NCBI GenBank assembly: GCA_017460835.1
Contig: JAFUAD010000045.1
Coordinates: forward strand, 1 to 64,000
Source: Oscillospiraceae bacterium
Lineage (GTDB): Bacteria; Bacillota; Clostridia; Oscillospirales; Ruminococcaceae
DNA: 64,000 nt
Reading direction: 5' to 3'
Shown here: piece after piece, positions 17,235 to 25,630 of the stretch
Layout: the number at the start of each line of letters is the position of its first letter
How positions within the stretch are numbered: the stretch's first letter is position 1
Notes under the pieces: generated by a model
The model's input: the letters and a program-made list of their open reading frames with translations, nothing else
What the model was told of the DNA's origin: nothing
Database searches by the model: none
Made by a program: the position numbers and the translations under genes

Positions 17235-19658
17235 CTATCCCGCATCCTCCGCATTGCCGAGGTCGAGCTCAATGACGGTCCATTTGTTCACGCGCGTGCC
17301 CGCCGGAATGCTCTGCATGAGCACAATGCTGTCTTCGAGCATCGAGCCCTTTGCGACATAGTTGAGCCCTGCCTCCGCAAGAATCTCATTGACCTCGGAG
17401 AGTGTCTTTGCCGTCTCCGGCGTCGAGCCCGCCAGCAGCGGAACCGTCACCATATCGTTCGCCTGTGCCGTGCCGGTGCAGAGCAGAACCGTTCCGCCCT
17501 TCGCAACGCCGGTACCGGTGATCGGGAACTGCATGTTGACGCTGTCGCCGTCGCCCTCGATCTCCGCGTGCAGCCCGAGCTTTTCGAGCGTCTCCTTTGC
17601 GCTGTCAACCGGCAGGTCGATCAGCAGCGGAACCGTCACATCCAGATGCTCCGCTTCCTCCTCTGTATACTCCGGATAGAATCCGAGATACGGCAGCGCT
17701 TTTTCGAGCACGGAGCGCGAATACGGCGCAACGACGGTCGAGCCGTAATAGGTAATGCTCTTGTCCGGCTCATCCGCAAGGATCAGCAGCACGATCTCCG
17801 GGTCATCCGCCGGCGCGAAGCAGCAGTACGATGCGACAAACTGCTCCTTGCCCTTTTCGACATTGCCCATCAGCTTCTGGGATGTACCGGACTTGCCGCC
17901 GATCTTGTAGCCCTTGATATAGGCATTGCTTCCGCCGTTGTTATCGACGACGAATTGCAGTGCTCTGCGCATTTCCGCAGAGGTTTCCGAGGAGATGACC
18001 TGTCTGCGGACGGTTTTCTCGTTCGTCAGAACCGTATTGCCCTCGCTGTCCACGATCTTGCTGACGACATACGGCTGAAGCAGATAGCCGCCGTTGACGA
18101 CCGCCGCATAGCCCGCCGCCATTTCGATCGGGGAGATCGAGTTGTTCTGGCCGTAGGAGCTCGCCGCGAGCTCGACCGGCCCCATTTTCTCAACCGGGGT
18201 ATAGATCGAGCTGGTCTCGCCGGGCAGGTCGATGCCGGTTTTCTCCGTCAGGCCGTATGCCTCAAAATACCGGCAGAACACTTCCTTGCCGAGCCGCTGC
18301 CCGAGCTCAATGAACGCCGGGTTGCAGGAATTCTTGAGAATCTCCTCAAAGGTCTGCACGCCGTGTCCTCTCGTGCGGGAGCAGTGAATCAGAGTTCCCG
18401 CGACATTGACATGCCCCAGGCAGTTGAACTGATCGCCGTAATAGCTGACCTTATTCTCCTCCAGCGAGGCCGAGGCCGTATAGACCTTGAACACGGAACC
18501 CGGAATGTAGGTTTCCGTGACGCATTTGTTCCGCCACTGCGCCTCACGCGCCTTGTTCAGCTCCTCAAGCCGCTCGTCTTTGTCGGTGATGCTGTCGATC
18601 TCGGCCGCCTTTTCGGGGTCATAGATCGTGTAGGGGTCATTGAGGTCGAAGCCCTGAACCGATGCCATCGCCAGCACCGCGCCGGTCTTGGCGTTCAGCA
18701 TGATGCCCGCACCGCGCTGCGCGACATTATAGGTATTGACCATGTCGTTCATCGCATTTTCAAGATAGGTTTGCAGGGTCATGTCGATCGTCATATAGAC
18801 ATCGTCGCCGTCCTGTGCGGCGAAGGTCTTGGAATACCGGTAGGGCATCTCATTGCCGTTCGCATCGCGCGCGGTAATGGTCTTGCCGTCGATACCGGAG
18901 AGATAGCTGTCATAATATGCCTCGATGCCGTAGATGCCGTGTCCGTCGGCATTGTTGAAGCCGATGACGGCGGCAGCGAGCTCATTCTGCGGATAATACC
19001 GCTTGGTGTCGGATTCCCGGCTGACCGACGAGAGCTTGATGCTCCGCGTGCTGCCGGAGACCCGGATATCGCTGACATATTCGAGAATACGGTCGGCCTT
19101 GCTCTTTTCGACCTGATTCTTCAGCACAAAATACCGGTTCGGGTCGTCAAATGCCGAGGCGACAAAATCCGGTTCGAGCTCCAGCGTCTCCGCGAGGAAG
19201 GCGATGAGCTGCGTCCTGACCGCCTCCGGATCGACGACATCCGCCTCCGCGTCCTCGCCGGCGCTGCGCTTTTTTGCAGCACTTTCCTCGAGCTCCTTGT
19301 TGCGTTCCTCGATCAGCTCCATCTCCTTGCGGAAGAGCGTCGGGTCGAGGAAAATCCGGTATACGGTCGCGCTCTGTGCGAGCACGGCGCCGTTTGCGTC
19401 ATAGATCGAGCCGCGCGCAGCCGGAAGCGTCACGGTATTGAACTGGCGGGAATTTGCTTTGTCCGTATATTCCTTATGCTGAAAGATCATGATGCGGAAC
19501 AGATTGACGGTCAGCAGCCCCGCGCAGCCGAGAATCACGGAAAGAATCACGGCGTTTGCGCGGATCTTCATGCTCGTCGAGGGACCCTTCGAGCGGAAGC
19601 CGCGTTTCCATGTCTGATTTTTGGAGGCCTTCATTTTGCCTCTGGTGCTCTCCGGCAT
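17235..19658 (-). CDS. ftsI: Class B penicillin-binding protein with two PASTA domains
   Basis: This 807-residue septal or sporulation transpeptidase (FtsI/PbpB/SpoVD group) cross-links peptidoglycan outside the membrane. It has a basic cytoplasmic tail, one membrane helix (NAVILSVILGCAGLLTVNLF, about 36-55), the dimerisation domain beginning RQFNTVTLPAARGSIYD, and the transpeptidase motifs SxxK in PGSVFKV, SxN in KNSCNPAF and K(S/T)G in GGKSGTSQK. Two PASTA domains follow at about 670-735 and 740-800. AAAGGAG lies 7 nt before the ATG. It is the only PBP gene of the cluster, whereas Bacillus has pbpB and spoVD in tandem here. Confidence 0.93.
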   Translation of the reverse strand: MPESTRGKMKASKNQTWKRGFRSKGPSTSMKIRANAVILSVILGCAGLLTVNLFRIMIFQHKEYTDKANSRQFNTVTLPAARGSIYDANGAVLAQSATVYRIFLDPTLFRKEMELIEERNKELEESAAKKRSAGEDAEADVVDPEAVRTQLIAFLAETLELEPDFVASAFDDPNRYFVLKNQVEKSKADRILEYVSDIRVSGSTRSIKLSSVSRESDTKRYYPQNELAAAVIGFNNADGHGIYGIEAYYDSYLSGIDGKTITARDANGNEMPYRYSKTFAAQDGDDVYMTIDMTLQTYLENAMNDMVNTYNVAQRGAGIMLNAKTGAVLAMASVQGFDLNDPYTIYDPEKAAEIDSITDKDERLEELNKAREAQWRNKCVTETYIPGSVFKVYTASASLEENKVSYYGDQFNCLGHVNVAGTLIHCSRTRGHGVQTFEEILKNSCNPAFIELGQRLGKEVFCRYFEAYGLTEKTGIDLPGETSSIYTPVEKMGPVELAASSYGQNNSISPIEMAAGYAAVVNGGYLLQPYVVSKIVDSEGNTVLTNEKTVRRQVISSETSAEMRRALQFVVDNNGGSNAYIKGYKIGGKSGTSQKLMGNVEKGKEQFVASYCCFAPADDPEIVLLILADEPDKSITYYGSTVVAPYSRSVLEKALPYLGFYPEYTEEEAEHLDVTVPLLIDLPVDSAKETLEKLGLHAEIEGDGDSVNMQFPITGTGVAKGGTVLLCTGTAQANDMVTVPLLAGSTPETAKTLSEVNEILAEAGLNYVAKGSMLEDSIVLMQSIPAGTRVNKWTVIELDLGNAEDAG

Positions 19659-19958
19659 ATACCCACTCCTTTCAGGAAATGCAGAAAAAAGGCGGCAAGC
19701 ACAATCCGCTCCCCGCCTGTTGTCTCATGCAGGCATTGCCGTGCGTCCGGTTCCCCGGGCATCACAGTGGCGGATGCACAGAAAAAGGGAGGGCAGTGCG
19801 GTTTCTTTTTTTGCCTGCCGTTTTCCTTCCGATGCACCCGGCAGCGCAGATTCCTTATCTTTTTTCTCTGCGCTTTTGCCTGTTCTTTTGTTCTGCTTTT
19901 GTTCTGCACATTTTGTATCTGACCGTCTGCATTTCCGCAGTATCAATCTATATTTATG
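19659..19958 (-). other. ftsL-PBP intergenic region with attenuator-like hairpin
   Basis: This 300-nt gap inside the dcw cluster holds no gene I can support. On the minus strand a 6-bp stem (19713-19718 with 19690-19695) runs into six T (19685-19690), a few nt above the PBP ribosome-binding site. It could work as an attenuator. A reading frame crossing the region has no ribosome-binding site and no recognisable content. Confidence 0.4.
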
Positions 19959-20813
19959 CTAGCTGCCGCTCAGGAATTCCCAGAAGCCCGTCAGAAAGTC
20001 GTTCACCTTCACAAAAAAGCTCTCCTTCGGCTGTGTGATGACGACCTCGTCCTCCGTCTGGAGCTGGATATATTCGATCTGCGACTGGTTCAGCGGCATC
20101 AGTCCGAGAACATTCTGGGCATAGTCCTCGATGTTCTTGACTGTCATCTTTCCTTCCATTTCCGATTTCATGCTGACGTTCTGTGCGACCAGATCGTCGT
20201 ATTCCGCCTGTAACTGCGCGATTTCGGTATACGCCTCATTGGTCTGCACCCTGCCGTAGATGACCAGTCCGATCAGCACGGTGGTCAGCAGCCCGAACAT
20301 CACGGCGCTGCCTGCGGTAATCCGGTTCGGATTCGCCGAGGAAGCGGCCGCCGCGGAAAACCGCCCGACCTTTGCGCGGGGCTGTGCCGCAGCGAGCTTG
20401 CCGGAAGCGGCAGTCTTGGGCTTTTCCTTTTCTGCCGGCTTCTTCTCGCCCGGCAGTGCGATGTCAATGCTCTTGTCGTCCGCGGGGGCGGGCGCAGCCT
20501 TGACCGGCGGCATGAATTCGGTTTCGCTCTCGGGCTTTGGCTCCGGGGGCGCTGTCTGATCCATGCCGGCACCGCGGCGGTTCGCCTCGCTCATCGTGCG
20601 GCGCTTATCGCGCTCCTGCTTGATGCGCTGCTGCTCCTTTGCTCTGCGCTCCGCTTCGGTTATTTTCTTTGCAGCCGCCTTTTGTCTGCGCTGCTTCTTT
20701 CGTTTTGCCTTCGAGGCTCTGCTTCTTGCGAGATTGACGAGCGTCATTTCCCTGCGCTCCTCCGCAGTCAGTGAGCCGTCGTCGGCAAAGTAGTATCCGG
20801 AATATTCCTCCAT
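19959..20813 (-). CDS. ftsL: FtsL-like division protein with long basic cytoplasmic domain
   Basis: This 284-residue bitopic protein is in the place of ftsL. The C-terminal part is FtsL-like: a membrane helix (ITAGSAVMFGLLTTVLIGLVIYG, about 170-192), a short coiled coil with AEYDDLVAQNVSMKSEMEG, then DYAQNVLGLMPLNQSQIEYI. The roughly 165-residue cytoplasmic region is unusual for FtsL: strongly charged (KAKRKKQRRQKAAAKKITEAERRAKEQQRIK) and then Pro/Ala-rich. The start at 20813 has AGAGGTGA about 8 nt upstream. FtsL normally bridges FtsQ/DivIC and the septal synthase; the long tail may add regulation, which is inference. Confidence 0.82.
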   Translation of the reverse strand: MEEYSGYYFADDGSLTAEERREMTLVNLARSRASKAKRKKQRRQKAAAKKITEAERRAKEQQRIKQERDKRRTMSEANRRGAGMDQTAPPEPKPESETEFMPPVKAAPAPADDKSIDIALPGEKKPAEKEKPKTAASGKLAAAQPRAKVGRFSAAAASSANPNRITAGSAVMFGLLTTVLIGLVIYGRVQTNEAYTEIAQLQAEYDDLVAQNVSMKSEMEGKMTVKNIEDYAQNVLGLMPLNQSQIEYIQLQTEDEVVITQPKESFFVKVNDFLTGFWEFLSGS

Positions 20814-21059
20814 GTCCGGCTCACCTCTTTCTGCCGAGAACCCGTCTCTGAACTGTTGGCCTTGCTGCTGACTGCCGGCAGGCTGTTTTCTGTATCTTGC
20901 CCGCCGGCAGCCCCAGCTCCGCACACTCGTCATGTGTCTGCATTTCTTTTGCGGATACGGCATTTTTGCCGTGATTCCCTGATTCTTTTGATCCTTTGTT
21001 CTGTGTATATATGCCGCCGTTTTTTTATATTTGCCGGCAGGCAGATTCATGCGTTTTTG

Positions 21060-21833
21060 TTACCGGATGCGTGCGATCTCCATGAGCGGCTGATCCTTCA
21101 TCTGGCTGCCGCATTTGATCGTCGCATGGTTCGATTGCGAGCTGGCAAAGCCGCAGCTCAGATCAATCTGAACCGTACCCGCGTCATCCTCCCAGCAGGT
21201 CTGATAATAGGTAAAAAGGTTCGAGGGCTGTTCCTCGACCCGTCCCTGACCGTAGATATCATCCAGGATCGCGCCCCAGAGGTAGTTGACGGTCTCCAGC
21301 GCATCATCATGCTGCACATTGCCGTCCGCGTCATAGGGGATCTTGGTCAGCAGGGACAGTTCATAGTAGCACAGCAGCCCGTCCTCGTTGTAGCTGACCC
21401 TGACATTCGGCTTCATAAACGAATCATCGTAAATTTTACCCGTCAGACAGAGCTGCCCCGGGTTTCCGTTAAACCAGTATTGGTCGGTATCGCAGCGGCC
21501 TTCGACCTCAGCATTGAGCGTCGCATTGAATTCAAAGCCGTAGCTTTGCAGTCTCGCGTCGGTCTCCTCCTTCGGGCAGCCGATATACAGCGCCTGGAAC
21601 AGGTTTCCGGGGTCCCTTGCCGATTCCGGCAGGCCCGATTCGTCCGGCTCCTGTGCGGGCTCCGTCTCCGATTCCGGCATACTCTCCTGCACGCTGCTTT
21701 CCGGTATACTGCCCTCCGCAGCGCTGCTCTTTGCCGGCGATTCCCTGTCCGAATCCGATTTACCGCAGGCGGAAGCACTGAGCGCTAAGGCAGCGGCTAA
21801 TGCTCCGGCAGAGATTCTTTTTACGATCTTCAT
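21060..21833 (-). CDS. Putative lipoprotein inserted in the dcw cluster
   Basis: This 257-residue protein has a lipoprotein signal peptide (MKIVKRISAGALAAALALSASACGKS, lipobox SASAC, lipidated Cys at 23). A Ser/Glu/Pro-rich linker reaches to about 75, followed by a globular domain with YIGCPKEETDARLQSYGFEFN and DALETVNYLWGAILDDIYGQGR. AGGAGA precedes the ATG. I do not recognise the domain. It lies between rsmH and ftsL on the same strand and is expected to be transcribed with them, so a role at the cell envelope is plausible but unproven. Confidence 0.75.
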   Translation of the reverse strand: MKIVKRISAGALAAALALSASACGKSDSDRESPAKSSAAEGSIPESSVQESMPESETEPAQEPDESGLPESARDPGNLFQALYIGCPKEETDARLQSYGFEFNATLNAEVEGRCDTDQYWFNGNPGQLCLTGKIYDDSFMKPNVRVSYNEDGLLCYYELSLLTKIPYDADGNVQHDDALETVNYLWGAILDDIYGQGRVEEQPSNLFTYYQTCWEDDAGTVQIDLSCGFASSQSNHATIKCGSQMKDQPLMEIARIR

Positions 21834-21862
21834 TCTTCGGTTCTCCTGAAATATGCTATCAT

Positions 21863-22804
21863 TCAGTCTGCATCGCGCAGCTTTTCAATTGCCCGGAGCT
21901 TCGCGCTTTTGCTGCGCGGATTGGCCGCGAGCTCCTCCGGCGAGGCCGTGAGCGGCTTGCGGTGAACCGGCTTTCCTGCGGGCTTGTGTCCGCAGACGCA
22001 GACCGGAAACTCCGGCGGGCAGATGCACCCCTGACTCCACTTTGCAAATGCCTGCTTGACCATGCGGTCCTCAAGGCTGTGGAATGTGAGAATCACGAGC
22101 CTGCCGCCCTGCTTCAGCGACGCAAATGCGGTATCCAGCGCACTGCTGAGGCAGTTGAGCTCATCATTTACTGCAATTCTTACGGCCTGAAAAGTTTTCT
22201 TACAGGGATTCTTGTCCCGCCTGACCTTTGCAGGAACCGCTTTTTTGATCAGCTCCGCAAGCTCCAGCGTGGTTTCGATCGGTTTGATCTGACGCGCCGC
22301 CGCGATCTGCGATGCGATCTGTCTTGCAAATTTCTCCTCGCCGTACTGAATGATAATCCGGCTCAGCTCCGCCTCCGGGAGCGTATTGACCAGATCGGCA
22401 GCCGTTCTGCCCTCCTGCGACATGCGCATATCAAGCGGCGCATCCCGGTGATAGGAAAAGCCCCGCGCATCCTCGTCGAGCTCATGGCTGCTGACGCCGA
22501 GATCGAGCAGGATGCCGTCCGCCTTCAGTCCGCGGGCTTCGAGAACATGTCCCATTTCCGTGAAATTCGCATGAATCAGCTCTGCCGGCAGTCCGGAGAG
22601 GCGCTTTCCCGCCTCTGCGATCGCATCAGGGTCCTGATCCATTGCAAAGAGCCTGCCGCCCTCTGTCAGCCGCGCCGCGATCGCGGAGGAATGGCCGCCG
22701 CCGCCCGCCGTGCCGTCCAGATAGATGCCGTCGGGTCTGACCGCGAGGTCATCGAGCACCTCATGCAGCATGACCGGAACATGATACACACCGATATCCG
22801 CCAT
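21863..22804 (-). CDS. rsmH: 16S rRNA (cytosine1402-N4)-methyltransferase
   Basis: RsmH (MraW) methylates N4 of C1402 in 16S rRNA using S-adenosylmethionine. The 313-residue protein shows HVPVMLHEVLDDL, the SAM-binding GIYLDGTAGGGGHSSAIA, LDLGVSSHELDEDARGFSYHRDAPLDMRM, GGRLVILTFHSLEDRMVK and the C-terminal NPRSKSAKLRAIEKL. The start at 22804 is 10 nt after the mraZ stop and has GTGAGG 8 nt upstream. The mraZ-rsmH order is the standard head of the dcw cluster. Confidence 0.97.
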   Translation of the reverse strand: MADIGVYHVPVMLHEVLDDLAVRPDGIYLDGTAGGGGHSSAIAARLTEGGRLFAMDQDPDAIAEAGKRLSGLPAELIHANFTEMGHVLEARGLKADGILLDLGVSSHELDEDARGFSYHRDAPLDMRMSQEGRTAADLVNTLPEAELSRIIIQYGEEKFARQIASQIAAARQIKPIETTLELAELIKKAVPAKVRRDKNPCKKTFQAVRIAVNDELNCLSSALDTAFASLKQGGRLVILTFHSLEDRMVKQAFAKWSQGCICPPEFPVCVCGHKPAGKPVHRKPLTASPEELAANPRSKSAKLRAIEKLRDAD

Positions 22805-22814
22805 ATGTGATGCC

Positions 22815-23306
22815 TCACTCAGTTTCTTTTCCCGCAAGTCTCGCAGCCTTTTCCGCTTCCTTCTGTCTGCGGCGGAGCTGTCTGAGCTGCTTGCGCTTCT
22901 CTTCGTGCTCAAGGAGCTTGCCCTCGTCCCAGAGCTCCGCAAAGCTCTGCATGCCGACGACGACAACCCTGCCCTTCAGCTTTGCGTATTTTATCAGATC
23001 CCCGTCCACGGTGATTCTGCCGTTTTTGTCGGGGCTGACCATCTGTGTCATGCTGGAGAAATCGCGGACCTCGTCGTTGACATCTTCTTCGTCAAAGCCG
23101 CGGCCGCGAAATTCCTCCCGGATCCGATCACACTCTGCATTGAAACCCGCCAGAGAGCGGACAACGAGCATTTCACGGTCGTTCTCCGCCGGAGAGATAA
23201 ACAGCGAGTCGCCGATCACGGCGCGGAATGCAGCCGGGAAGCTGATTCTGCCGCGCTGATCCATCAGCACGGTTTGTCTTCCGGACATGGTTTCCACACT
23301 GTTCAC
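22815..23306 (-). CDS. mraZ: Transcriptional regulator MraZ
   Basis: MraZ is the DNA-binding regulator at the head of the dcw cluster. The roughly 163-residue protein has the two AbrB-like repeats, with LMDQRGRISFPAAFRAVIG in the first and SPDKNGRITVDGDLIKYAKL in the second, and a longer than usual charged helical tail (KRKQLRQLRRRQKEAEKAARLA). The GTG at 23306 is best supported (GGAGG 9 nt upstream). An ATG at 23288 would give a length closer to the family's usual 140-150 residues but has a poor ribosome-binding site. It probably controls its own promoter. Confidence 0.92.
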   Translation of the reverse strand: MNSVETMSGRQTVLMDQRGRISFPAAFRAVIGDSLFISPAENDREMLVVRSLAGFNAECDRIREEFRGRGFDEEDVNDEVRDFSSMTQMVSPDKNGRITVDGDLIKYAKLKGRVVVVGMQSFAELWDEGKLLEHEEKRKQLRQLRRRQKEAEKAARLAGKETE

Positions 23307-23681
23307 CGGTCAGCGCCTCCTCTCCGCGCGGCACAAATCGGGGTGCGCGCGGCTGGAGATGCCCGGGGCTGAACACAAATGCGCCTTCTGCCATATCCGC
23401 ACACCCGCGTGTGCGCACATGCGCAAAAAGCGGCAAAGCACACCGGATGCCGTTTCCGGCGCTTCCGGTGTGAGAGCTCAGCAGGGTGGTACCATCATCC
23501 GGCTGTGTTTCCTTTCCTTTGTTCCGCAAGTTTTGATCTGATCTCTTGTTCTACACGATAGAAAAGCCGTCCTGTTTTTGTTCCGTCGAACATCTGTTCG
23601 CCATTTTCCTGCCCGTCTCTGTCCAAGACCTGCCCTTTCAATGGCTCGCCAACGGTTTGACTGTCCTTTTCTACCACAGCC
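23307..23681 (-). promoter_or_regulatory. Long structured leader of the dcw transcript
   Basis: About 370 nt separate the promoter from mraZ. On the minus strand a 9-bp stem (23464-23472 with 23439-23447, extended by inner pairs) is followed nine bases later by five T, like an attenuator. A further 6-bp inverted repeat lies at 23399-23414. A short frame starting at 23593 could encode a 32-residue peptide but has no good ribosome-binding site. Confidence 0.45.
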
Positions 23682-23710
23682 ATTATACCGCATGCCGGGA
23701 AGAAAGTCAA
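23682..23710 (-). promoter_or_regulatory. Promoter of the dcw cluster
   Basis: TTGACT (23705-23710) and TATAAT (23682-23687) on the minus strand are exactly 17 nt apart. This is the only good sigma-A match upstream of mraZ. Confidence 0.8.
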
Positions 23711-24173
23711 GAGTTTTTTTCACGTTTTTTTCACGGTTTTTGTCCGGCCGGAAGCAGCCGCATGTTCAAAATCAACGAATCTGCGTGATTTTCAGAATTT
23801 GTCTAAAATCCGGATTCCGGGAATACGACCGAATTCGACAATGTATCAAAACCTGCGTATCTGCGGCAAAACAGCATATTTCTGAACATGGTTAAAAGAT
23901 TTGCTTTCTGCATATTGACGAAATTTCACCTCCGATTTTATGCAATTTTGCCAAGAAACAAACATTCGCGCGCCCTCCTCCTATATCCTGTGACGGAATC
24001 CGCCTATCAGCCCTAAATGTAGATTCCGGCGCCGCCCGACCCCTGCCCGTCCCATCGCGGGGGAGAAATGGGCAGCCCGCCCCGCCGCCGGCATCATTGG
24101 GCAGCAAAACCCGCCTCCTCTGCATTTCCCTGCATCAAAATAGGAAAAAGAGTAAAAATTTTCCCGTTTCCTC
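23711..24173. other. Divergent intergenic region between dcw and pyrH units
   Basis: About 460 nt hold no supported gene. The left half is AT-rich. At 24040-24080 a GC-rich inverted repeat (CTGCCC pairing with GGGCAG) has no T-tract. No tRNA or known RNA motif was seen. Confidence 0.5.
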
Positions 24174-24202
24174 TTTACAGATTCAAGAAAATCGTGTATA
24201 AT
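24174..24202 (+). promoter_or_regulatory. Promoter of the pyrH-polC operon
   Basis: TTTACA (24174-24179) and TATAAT (24197-24202) are 17 nt apart, 38 nt before the pyrH start. Confidence 0.8.
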
Positions 24203-24240
24203 AATTCTTGTATATCATGATTCCGGAGGTATTTTTCTAT

Positions 24241-24951
24241 ATGGATTTGAAATACAAGCGCGTTCTCCTGAAGCTCAGCGGCGAGGCACTCGCCGGCGAG
24301 AAGAAAACCGGTCTGGACTACGAGGTCATCACCCCGATCTGCCGCGCCGTCAAGCGCTGCGCCGATGCAGGCGTACAGGTCGGCATTGTCGTCGGCGGCG
24401 GAAACTTCTGGCGCGGGCGCTCGTCCGGTGCAATGGACAGAACCAGAGCCGACCACATCGGCATGCTCGCGACCGCGATGAATGCCCTCGCGCTCGCCGA
24501 TGCACTGGAGCATCTGGACTGCGAGGTGCGCGTCCAGACCGCCCTGACCATGACGAAGGTCGCCGAGCCCTATATCCGCTCCCGTGCGATCCGGCACTTT
24601 GAAAAGGGCAGAATCGTCATCTTCGGCTGCGGAACGGGCAACCCGTTCTTCTCGACCGACACCGCAGCAGCCCTCCGCGCCGCCGAGATCGAGGCGGACA
24701 TCCTCATGAAGGCGACGATGGTAGACGGCGTCTACGACAAGGACCCGAACAAATATGAGGATGCCGTCAAGTATGAGAGCCTGACCTTCACCGAGGTCGT
24801 CAACCGCCAGCTCGGCGTGATGGATTCCACCGCAGCCGCGCTCTGCCGCGACAACGGCATGTCCATGCTCGTCTTTGACCTCTCAAGGCCGGACAACATC
24901 TTCGATGCCTGCATGGGCGAATCCGTCGGAACCCTGATTCTTCCGGAATGA
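24241..24951 (+). CDS. pyrH: UMP kinase
   Basis: PyrH phosphorylates UMP to UDP. The 236-residue amino-acid-kinase fold protein shows [71 protein letters not shown] and [14 protein letters not shown], all typical of bacterial hexameric UMP kinase. The ATG at 24241 follows GGAGG by 11 nt. It opens a rightward operon, in the usual pyrH-frr order. Confidence 0.98.
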   Translation: MDLKYKRVLLKLSGEALAGEKKTGLDYEVITPICRAVKRCADAGVQVGIVVGGGNFWRGRSSGAMDRTRADHIGMLATAMNALALADALEHLDCEVRVQTALTMTKVAEPYIRSRAIRHFEKGRIVIFGCGTGNPFFSTDTAAALRAAEIEADILMKATMVDGVYDKDPNKYEDAVKYESLTFTEVVNRQLGVMDSTAAALCRDNGMSMLVFDLSRPDNIFDACMGESVGTLILPE

Positions 24952-25020
24952 TCCGGAACCGCTGACCCGGAATCCCGCAGCATGTCTGTACCATATTATT
25001 ATATTAAGGAGTGAAATCTC

Positions 25021-25587
25021 ATGAACGAACTGATGAAAGAAAAGCTCGATGCCTCCGAAAAGGCGATGAAGAAAACGATCGACCGCCTCCAGAACGAATT
25101 TTCCACAATTCGTGCAGGACGGGCGAATCCCTCCGTGCTCGACAAAATCCCGGTTGATTACTACGGCTCGCCGACCCCGATCAATCAGGTTGCCGCTGTC
25201 TCTGTTCCGGAGGCAAGAATGCTGCTGATCACGCCGTGGGATCCCTCCATGATCCGCCCGATCAGCAAGGCGATCCTCGCCTCTGAGCTCGGCATCACCC
25301 CCGCGGACGACGGCAAGTCCATCCGCCTCGTGTTCCCGCAGCTCACCGAGGACCGGCGTAAGGAGCTCGCCAAAACCGTCAAGAAGTACGGCGATGAGGC
25401 AAAGGTCGCTGTCCGCAACGAGCGCCGCGATCTGCTCGAAAAATATAAGAAGATGAAGAAGGATTCCGAGATCACCGAGGATGACCAGAAAAACGGCGAG
25501 AAGAAGGCACAGACCCTCACTGACCGCTATACCGAGGAGATCGACAAGCTCGTTTCAGCAAAGGAAAAGGAGATCATGAGCATCTGA
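25021..25587 (+). CDS. frr: Ribosome recycling factor
   Basis: Frr splits the post-termination ribosome together with EF-G. The 188-residue protein has the typical three-helix bundle sequence: LQNEFSTIRAGRANPSVLDKIPVDYYGSPTPINQVA, LLITPWDPSMIRPISKAI, RLVFPQLTEDRRKELAK and the C-terminal YTEEIDKLVSAKEKEIM. AAGGAG lies 9 nt before the ATG. The gene is the second of the pyrH operon. Confidence 0.98.
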   Translation: MNELMKEKLDASEKAMKKTIDRLQNEFSTIRAGRANPSVLDKIPVDYYGSPTPINQVAAVSVPEARMLLITPWDPSMIRPISKAILASELGITPADDGKSIRLVFPQLTEDRRKELAKTVKKYGDEAKVAVRNERRDLLEKYKKMKKDSEITEDDQKNGEKKAQTLTDRYTEEIDKLVSAKEKEIMSI

Positions 25588-25630
25588 GCAAATAATTGCT
25601 CCGGAGCGCCGTGATGTAAGGGAGTATTGC

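Noticed and set aside
19631..19909. Possible small gene between ftsL and the PBP gene
   Set aside because: It has no ribosome-binding site, its composition is low-complexity basic residues and it matches nothing I know. The attenuator-like hairpin fits better.
23480..23510. T-box-like string AGGGTGGTACC on the plus strand
   Set aside because: No stem I, no terminator stem and no gene follow on that strand until pyrH 730 nt away, which has its own promoter. It lies in the antisense of the dcw leader.
23478..23723. Possible leader peptide of about 80 residues upstream of mraZ
   Set aside because: It would start upstream of the promoter, so it cannot be made from the dcw transcript. Shorter internal starts lack a ribosome-binding site.
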